Positions 31,881 to 35,646 of a DNA stretch of 35,646 nt are shown piece after piece. Source of the DNA: Nocardioides luteus (GTDB lineage: Bacteria; Actinomycetota; Actinomycetes; Propionibacteriales; Nocardioidaceae); assembly GCF_014648595.1 (NCBI RefSeq), contig NZ_BMRK01000023.1, positions 28,871 to 64,516 on the forward strand. The letters run 5' to 3'. A program made the translations under genes and the position numbers. The stretch's first letter is position 1. Each line of letters opens with the position of its first letter. The notes beneath the pieces are model-generated. The model saw nothing but the letters and a program-made list of their open reading frames with translations, made no database searches and had not been told where the DNA came from.

Positions 31881-32756
31881 ATGACGACTGAACAGAGAGT
31901 GACCGAGCACCAGGTGCCTGGAAGCGGCCCGTACGCCATCACCACGGGCCCCGACGGCGCGCTGTGGTTCACCCTGGTGGCCAGCGGCGAGATCGGCCGT
32001 CTGGTCCCGGGAGAGGCTGTGGCCACCTTCGCAGTGGCGCCGGACTCCGGACCGACGATCATCGTGCCCGGGCCGGACGGGGCGCTGTGGTTCACCGAAT
32101 ATCGTTCGCACCGGATCGGCCGGATCTCCGTCGCCGGCGAGGTGACCTCGCATGCCCTCAGTGGTGAGTGCGGTCCGTTCGGGATCGTCACCGGCCCGGA
32201 CGGCGCGCTGTGGTTCACCGGGACGGCGACCGACACCATCGGACGCATCACCACCGACGGCACGATCACCGAGTTCCCGCTGCCGCTCACCGAGGCGTTC
32301 CCGTCGGCGATCGTGGCCGGCCCGGACGAGGCGCTGTGGTTCACCATGAACCGCGCCAACGCGATCGGCCGGATCGATCTCGCCGGGGAGGTGAGCGTGC
32401 ACGAGCTGCCCACCGCCGACGCGGCGCCGGTCGGTCTCTGTCTCGGGCCTGACGGTGCGCTGTGGTTCGTCGAGATCGCGGCCGGGCAGATCGGCCGCAT
32501 CACCGTCGAGGGGACGATCACCGAGTTCCCGCTGCCCGACCGGGGCGCTCGTCCGCACGCCATCATCGCCGGCGACGAGGGGCTCTGGTTCTCCGAGTGG
32601 GGCGGCAACCGGATCGGCACGATCACCACCGACGGCGCGATCGACGGCATCTCGCTGCCCACGCCGGACTCGGAGCCGCACGGGCTCACCGTCGGCCCGG
32701 ACGGTGCGATCTGGGTCGCGCTGGAGCACGGTGCCCTGGCACGAGTGGCGAAATGA
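31881..32756 (+). CDS. vgb: Virginiamycin B lyase (Vgb-type beta-propeller)
   Basis: Seven-bladed beta-propeller of 291 aa with repeated GPDGALWFT / IGRI blade motifs. Vgb linearises type B streptogramins by an elimination reaction at the thiol-free ester bond. Residues that align with the staphylococcal Vgb active site are kept: H226 (RPHAI), E265 and H267 (SEPHGLT), close to H228, E268 and H270 there. No signal peptide is seen, so it is cytosolic. GGAAGG precedes ATG at good spacing. Similar proteins are frequent in actinobacteria and not all have proven resistance activity. The divergent MarR-GNAT is the likely regulator. Confidence 0.88.
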   Translation: MTTEQRVTEHQVPGSGPYAITTGPDGALWFTLVASGEIGRLVPGEAVATFAVAPDSGPTIIVPGPDGALWFTEYRSHRIGRISVAGEVTSHALSGECGPFGIVTGPDGALWFTGTATDTIGRITTDGTITEFPLPLTEAFPSAIVAGPDEALWFTMNRANAIGRIDLAGEVSVHELPTADAAPVGLCLGPDGALWFVEIAAGQIGRITVEGTITEFPLPDRGARPHAIIAGDEGLWFSEWGGNRIGTITTDGAIDGISLPTPDSEPHGLTVGPDGAIWVALEHGALARVAK

Positions 32757-32760
32757 TGAA

Positions 32761-32798
32761 AGGGCGAGGTTCAAACCCGGGGGTTTGAACCTCGCCCT
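32761..32798. terminator. 18-bp perfect stem hairpin between vgb and tRNA-His
   Basis: Arms 32761-32778 and 32781-32798 pair perfectly around a 2-nt centre. On the minus strand the stem follows the tRNA-His 3' end by 2 nt and is followed by CCCTTTC, so it is a good tRNA terminator; on the plus strand it follows the lyase stop by 4 nt. Confidence 0.8.
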
Positions 32799-32800
32799 CA

Positions 32801-32876
32801 TGGGGTGAGCGACGGGGCTTGAACCCGCGACCCTCGCGACCACAACGCGATGCTCTACCAGCTGAGCTACGCCCAC
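32801..32876 (-). tRNA. tRNA-His (anticodon GUG), CCA encoded
   Basis: A complete cloverleaf on the minus strand. The acceptor stem is GUGGGCG with CGCUCAC, the D arm contains AGCUCAGCUGGUAGAGC, the anticodon loop reads UUGUGGU (GUG, histidine), and the T arm contains GGGUUCAAGCCC. C73 lies opposite a G at 32877, the genomically encoded G-1 needed by histidyl-tRNA synthetase. CCA is at 32801-32803. Confidence 0.97.
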
Positions 32877-32924
32877 CATCGGCCCGGACAGCGCATGTCC
32901 GAACCAGCAAGAAGCATAGGGGAA

Positions 32925-33581
32925 TCAGGCCGGATCTGTGGAATCGGCGGCGACGCTCGGATCACCCAGCCCGGTGATCGACGCACCGTGCCGGGCGGCG
33001 ATCTCCTTGGCCGCCTCGGAGTCCGGCCCGGGCATCGGTACGAAGACCGCCTCGCGGTAATAGCGGAGCTCCTCGATCGACTCCTGGATGTCGGCCAGGG
33101 CGCGGTGGTTGCCGCGCTTGGGCGGAGCCGAGAAGTACGCCCGCGGGAACCAGCGGCGCGAGAGCTCCTTGATCGAGGAGACGTCGACGTTGCGGTAGTG
33201 CAGGAACCCCTCCAGCTCGGGCATGTCCCGGGCCAGGAAGTTGCGGTCGGTGGCCACCGTGTTGCCGCCGAGCGGCGGCCGGGAGTCCTTGCCGCAGTGC
33301 TCCCAGACGTACGCCAGGACCTGCTCCTCCGCCTCGCGCATCGTCACACCGTTCTCGAGCTCGACCAGCAGGCCGGACTTGGTGTGCATGTCGCGTACGA
33401 AGTCGTCCATCTGTTCCAGCGCCTCGGCCGGGGGCTTGATGATGATGTCGACCCCGTCGCCGAGCACGTTGAGATCGAAGTCGGTGACCAGGGCCGCCAC
33501 CTCGATGAGAGCGTCGTTCTCGAGGGACAGCCCGGTCATCTCGCAGTCGATCCAGACCAGACGTTCGTTGAGTGAAGCCAC
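32925..33581 (-). CDS. orn: Oligoribonuclease
   Basis: Essential 3'-5' exonuclease that finishes RNA decay by degrading di- to pentanucleotides, including pGpG. It is 218 aa with the DEDDh catalytic set: D12 and E14 (WIDCEMTGL), D112 (ATDRNFLARDMPELE), H159 and D164 (NHRALADI). The start is taken as GTG 33581 because TATGGT (33589-33594 on the minus strand) lies 7 nt upstream; the in-frame ATG 33593 falls inside that hexamer. The C-terminal 20-30 residues extend beyond the core, as in other actinobacterial Orn proteins. Confidence 0.95.
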   Translation of the reverse strand: MASLNERLVWIDCEMTGLSLENDALIEVAALVTDFDLNVLGDGVDIIIKPPAEALEQMDDFVRDMHTKSGLLVELENGVTMREAEEQVLAYVWEHCGKDSRPPLGGNTVATDRNFLARDMPELEGFLHYRNVDVSSIKELSRRWFPRAYFSAPPKRGNHRALADIQESIEELRYYREAVFVPMPGPDSEAAKEIAARHGASITGLGDPSVAADSTDPA

Positions 33582-33686
33582 GCAGAGCACCATAACGCTG
33601 CTGGTCAGCGGCGCCGCGGAGGGATAGGCATCGTTGTGATAACGGTTCCCATCGCGTGGTTTCAGCCTACCCTCAGGAGTTGCGCA

Positions 33687-33692
33687 TATGTT
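33687..33692 (+). promoter_or_regulatory. -10 element TATGTT, leaderless start
   Basis: TATGTT, 6 nt, then ATG 33699; CAGGAG further upstream is too distant to serve this start. Confidence 0.5.
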
Positions 33693-33698
33693 GGTTCC

Positions 33699-34454
33699 AT
33701 GAGCACGGATTCAGCCAGCGGCCCTTCGCGCAGGGAGAAGCGTGAGGCGCGCGCCGCCAAGGCCGCCGCGGAGCTGGAGGCTCTGCGCAAGAAGCAGGCC
33801 CGCAAGTCGATCCTCACCGTCGTGGCCGTCGTCGTCGCCATCGCGGTCGTCGTCGGCGGTCTGGTCTGGTACACGCTGAGCCAGTCCGACTCCGAGATCA
33901 CCGCCGCCGAGGCCGGCAAGAGCGAGCACGGCCTCGTCATCGGCCCCGACGACGCACCTCGCAAGGTCGTCGTCTACGAGGACTTCCTCTGCCCCTACTG
34001 CGCCGAGTTCGAGAACGCCTCCCGTGTCGACCTCAACGAGCTCGCCGCCGACGGCAAGGTCCAGGTCGACTACCGCCCCTTCGTCCTCCTCGACCAGGTC
34101 GGCCCCTACTCCGAGCTCGCCACCTCCGCCTTCGCCGTCGTCCAGGAGGAGTCCGGCGCCAAGGTCGCCAAGGAGTTCCACGACCTCCTCTTCGAGAACC
34201 AGCCCAGCGAGTCCGGCCCCTTCCCCTCGGCGAGTGACCTCGTCGACCTAGCCGTCGAAGCCGGCGCCTCCGAGGCCGACGTCAAGGACCGCATCGAGTC
34301 CCTCGACGGCAAGGCCTGGGCCGACGCGGCCACCAAGGCTGCTCAGGACGGCGGTGTCCAGGGGACGCCTACTGTTCTGCTCGACGGGAAGCAGTATCAG
34401 GACGGGACGTCCATCCAGGACATCGCTGACAACCTGGTCGACGAGCTCTCTTAG
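33699..34454 (+). CDS. Membrane-anchored DsbA/thioredoxin-like protein
   Basis: Protein of 251 aa: a charged cytosolic N-terminus rich in Arg, Lys and Ala (10-36), a membrane helix (about 37-60), and an extracytoplasmic thioredoxin-fold domain of the DsbA/DSBA_4 type. The active site is C98-P-Y-C101 (EDFLCPYCAEF), and GVQGTPTVLLDG carries the cis-proline loop. It probably oxidises or isomerises disulfides of exported proteins. The protein matches actinobacterial homologues in layout. A repeat-rich non-coding region follows. Confidence 0.88.
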   Translation: MSTDSASGPSRREKREARAAKAAAELEALRKKQARKSILTVVAVVVAIAVVVGGLVWYTLSQSDSEITAAEAGKSEHGLVIGPDDAPRKVVVYEDFLCPYCAEFENASRVDLNELAADGKVQVDYRPFVLLDQVGPYSELATSAFAVVQEESGAKVAKEFHDLLFENQPSESGPFPSASDLVDLAVEAGASEADVKDRIESLDGKAWADAATKAAQDGGVQGTPTVLLDGKQYQDGTSIQDIADNLVDELS

Positions 34455-34468
34455 TTCCTCGGGCCTCC

Positions 34469-34912
34469 GGTGGTCGAGCTCGTCGAGACCACGCGCGCGC
34501 GGACATCGGCCGACGACTGTGTTTTTCGTTCCCGGGTTCGCCGCCGACCCGATCTCTGAGTGTCTCTCGATCACGCGCCGCGTCAAGGACGGGCTTCGCC
34601 CGCCGCTTGCGCGGTGGCCTACGGCCATCCTTGACCCGGCACCTGATCGAGAAAAGATTTCCGCCAATATCGGGGCGGCGGCGAGGGGTGTGGCGCGGGC
34701 AAATGAGACTTACAAAGCCGACGTCGAGTCTTGGCAGGGACCCCTCGCCTCCGCTGGTCGAGCCGCTGGAGCCGCTAGGCGTAGGCGTGTCGAGACCAAC
34801 ACAGCCCTCTTCCCGGCCGAAGGCGTTGAGGCCTAAGCACCGGAGGTCGAGCTTGTCGAGACCCCTTCGCGGACACCCCGACCCACCGGTGGTCGAGCTT
34901 GTCGAGACCACC
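34469..34912. repeat. Repeat-rich intergenic region with GTCGAGACC elements
   Basis: The 548-bp gap 34455-35002 holds no convincing gene. It contains four copies or variants of an element built on GGTGGTCGAG-CTTGTCGAGACC: 34469-34492, 34753-34799 (with an insertion), 34842-34863 and 34888-34912. The last has 7-bp arms GGTGGTC/GACCACC. Such elements are abundant near DUF222 genes in Nocardioidaceae by my recollection. Confidence 0.7.
34582..34635. repeat. Cloverleaf inverted repeat, every junction base paired
   Basis: Outer stem GTCAAGGA (34582-34589) with TCCTTGAC (34628-34635). Inside are three consecutive hairpins with no unpaired junction bases: 34590-34602 (CGGGC-TTC-GCCCG), 34603-34614 (CCGC-TTGC-GCGG) and 34615-34627 (TGGCC-TAC-GGCCA). 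A second outer stem, 34565-34573 with 34644-34652 (TCTCGATCA / TGATCGAGA), encloses it. It is not a tRNA. Confidence 0.85.
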
Positions 34913-34989
34913 CTCTGAGCAACAGTCCAATGAACCTAAGAATACGGTCTGACTAGGGCAAATGGGTGGCGCCGCCACTCGGTTTCGCA

Positions 34990-34995
34990 TATAAT
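34990..34995 (+). promoter_or_regulatory. Consensus -10 TATAAT, leaderless start
   Basis: TATAAT, 7 nt, then ATG 35003; the ATG at 34994 overlaps the hexamer and is less likely. Confidence 0.6.
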
Positions 34996-35002
34996 GAAAC
35001 GC

Positions 35003-35646
35003 ATGAACGAGACCCCCTACCAGCTCCTCAGCGGACCACCACCAGGTGCGTCCGAGGCTGAGCTGATCGACTGGATCAGCGGTCTCGAAAACCTGAAATG
35101 CCGAGCCGAAGCACTCCAAGCCGAAGCCGCCGTACGCCTCGACGAAGCCACCCGCAAACGGCATACCGAGGCAGGCGTCCCCGCTCGCAAGCTCGGCGAC
35201 GGCGTCGCCTCACAGATCGCCCTCGCCCGCCGCGTCTCACCTGCCAAAGGCGCAAAGCTTCTTAGCCTCGCGAAGATCCTCATCACCGAGATGCCCCACA
35301 CCTTCGCGCTGATGAAGGCCGGCCTGTTCTCGCAGTGGCAGGCCACCATCCTCGCCCGTGAGACCGCCTGCCTCTCGCTCGAGGACAGGCAAGTCATCGA
35401 TTACGAACTCTGCGCCACGGGTCCCGACAGCAAGACACCGAAGGTCGTCACGATGGGCCTGCGGCACCTCGAGAACGCGGCCAAGAAGCTCGCCATCACT
35501 CTCGACCAAGCATCCGTCGTAGCCCGCGCCGCGAATGCGGAGAAGGACCGCCGGGTCAGCGTCCGGCCCGCACCCGACACCATGACCTGGCTCGGTGCAA
35601 TGCTGCCGGTCAAGGACGGCCTCGCGGTCTTCGCCGCCCTCGACCA
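35003..35646 (+). CDS. DUF222 / 13E12 repeat family protein, 3' partial
   Basis: Open to the window end (214 codons and two bases visible) with no stop. The predicted protein begins MNETPYQLLSGPPPGASE and contains a helical DUF222 domain (LKCRAEALQAEAAVRL, VASQIALARRVSPAKGAKLL, LMKAGLFSQWQATILARET). Full members usually end with an HNH nuclease domain, expected beyond the window. The family is multicopy in actinobacteria and is related to the mycobacterial 13E12 repeat proteins. Codon use is less GC-biased in places (CTT CTT, GAA, GCA) than in neighbours, in keeping with a mobile history. Confidence 0.85.
   Translation, partial: MNETPYQLLSGPPPGASEAELIDWISGLENLKCRAEALQAEAAVRLDEATRKRHTEAGVPARKLGDGVASQIALARRVSPAKGAKLLSLAKILITEMPHTFALMKAGLFSQWQATILARETACLSLEDRQVIDYELCATGPDSKTPKVVTMGLRHLENAAKKLAITLDQASVVARAANAEKDRRVSVRPAPDTMTWLGAMLPVKDGLAVFAALD

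Noticed and set aside
34582-34635. Cloverleaf as a tRNA or tmRNA gene
   Set aside because: Only 54 nt, no T-arm GTTCRA or anticodon-stem pattern, no CCA or discriminator, loops of 3-4 nt.
34354-34911. ORFs of 140-180 codons on both strands in the 34.4-34.9 kb gap
   Set aside because: They run through repeats and hairpins, have no motifs or ribosome sites and contradict each other.

Overview
The window comes from a high-GC, mycothiol-using actinobacterium, most likely Nocardioides or a close relative in Nocardioidaceae. The evidence is the very high GC codon use, a mycothiol conjugate amidase (mca) and a DUF664/DinB protein, the mycobacteria-like order metB ... greA - DUF4307 - mca - small membrane protein, a DUF222/13E12-type gene flanked by GTCGAGACC-type repeats, and many leaderless starts (a -10 hexamer 6-7 nt before ATG/GTG). 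The genus is an inference.

Layout. 1-4.4 kb: the 3' part of cydC (cytochrome bd assembly exporter) overlaps a DevR/NarL-type response regulator, which runs tail to tail into a GAF-domain histidine kinase; then a YchJ/SEC-C protein. 4.5-7.4 kb: an AfsR/SARP-type regulator (OmpR-BTAD-NB-ARC-TPR) interrupted by a frameshift and preceded by a possible 15-codon leader ORF. 7.4-10.9 kb: a MoxR-like AAA+ ATPase and VWA-protein pair. 10.9-13.4 kb: a TauE/SafE permease, a YigZ/IMPACT protein and a tandem GNAT. 13.4-16.7 kb: a leftward SDR/reductase pair separated by an array of 21-bp repeats and headed by a KstR-like operator, then rightward DUF664 and GNAT genes.

16.8-23.6 kb: msrA and cystathionine gamma-synthase diverge around a palindrome; a MutL-type ATPase, an AI-2E family membrane protein, threonine ammonia-lyase and greA with a structured leader follow. 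23.6-25.4 kb: DUF4307, mca and a small membrane protein. 25.4-30.9 kb: a TerD protein, a secreted GH5 glycosidase resembling endoglycoceramidase, and a 792-aa two-PRTase protein coupled to a PfkB/ribokinase-type sugar kinase. 30.9-32.8 kb: a MarR-GNAT fusion diverges from a virginiamycin B lyase. 32.8-34.5 kb: tRNA-His, oligoribonuclease and a membrane-anchored DsbA-like protein. 34.5-35.0 kb: non-coding repeats including a compact cloverleaf-type inverted repeat. 35.0 kb to the end: a DUF222 protein cut by the window.

The less ordinary parts are (i) TerD plus the fused PRTase protein plus sugar kinase, which looks like a cut-down form of the Ter-associated biosynthetic module; (ii) the head-to-head 21-bp array between two operon genes; (iii) the cloverleaf repeat near 34.6 kb; (iv) the lyase and MarR-GNAT pair; and (v) operator and leader signals that suggest lipid/steroid, redox and antibiotic-responsive control. 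All functional calls rest on reading motifs; no database search was run.
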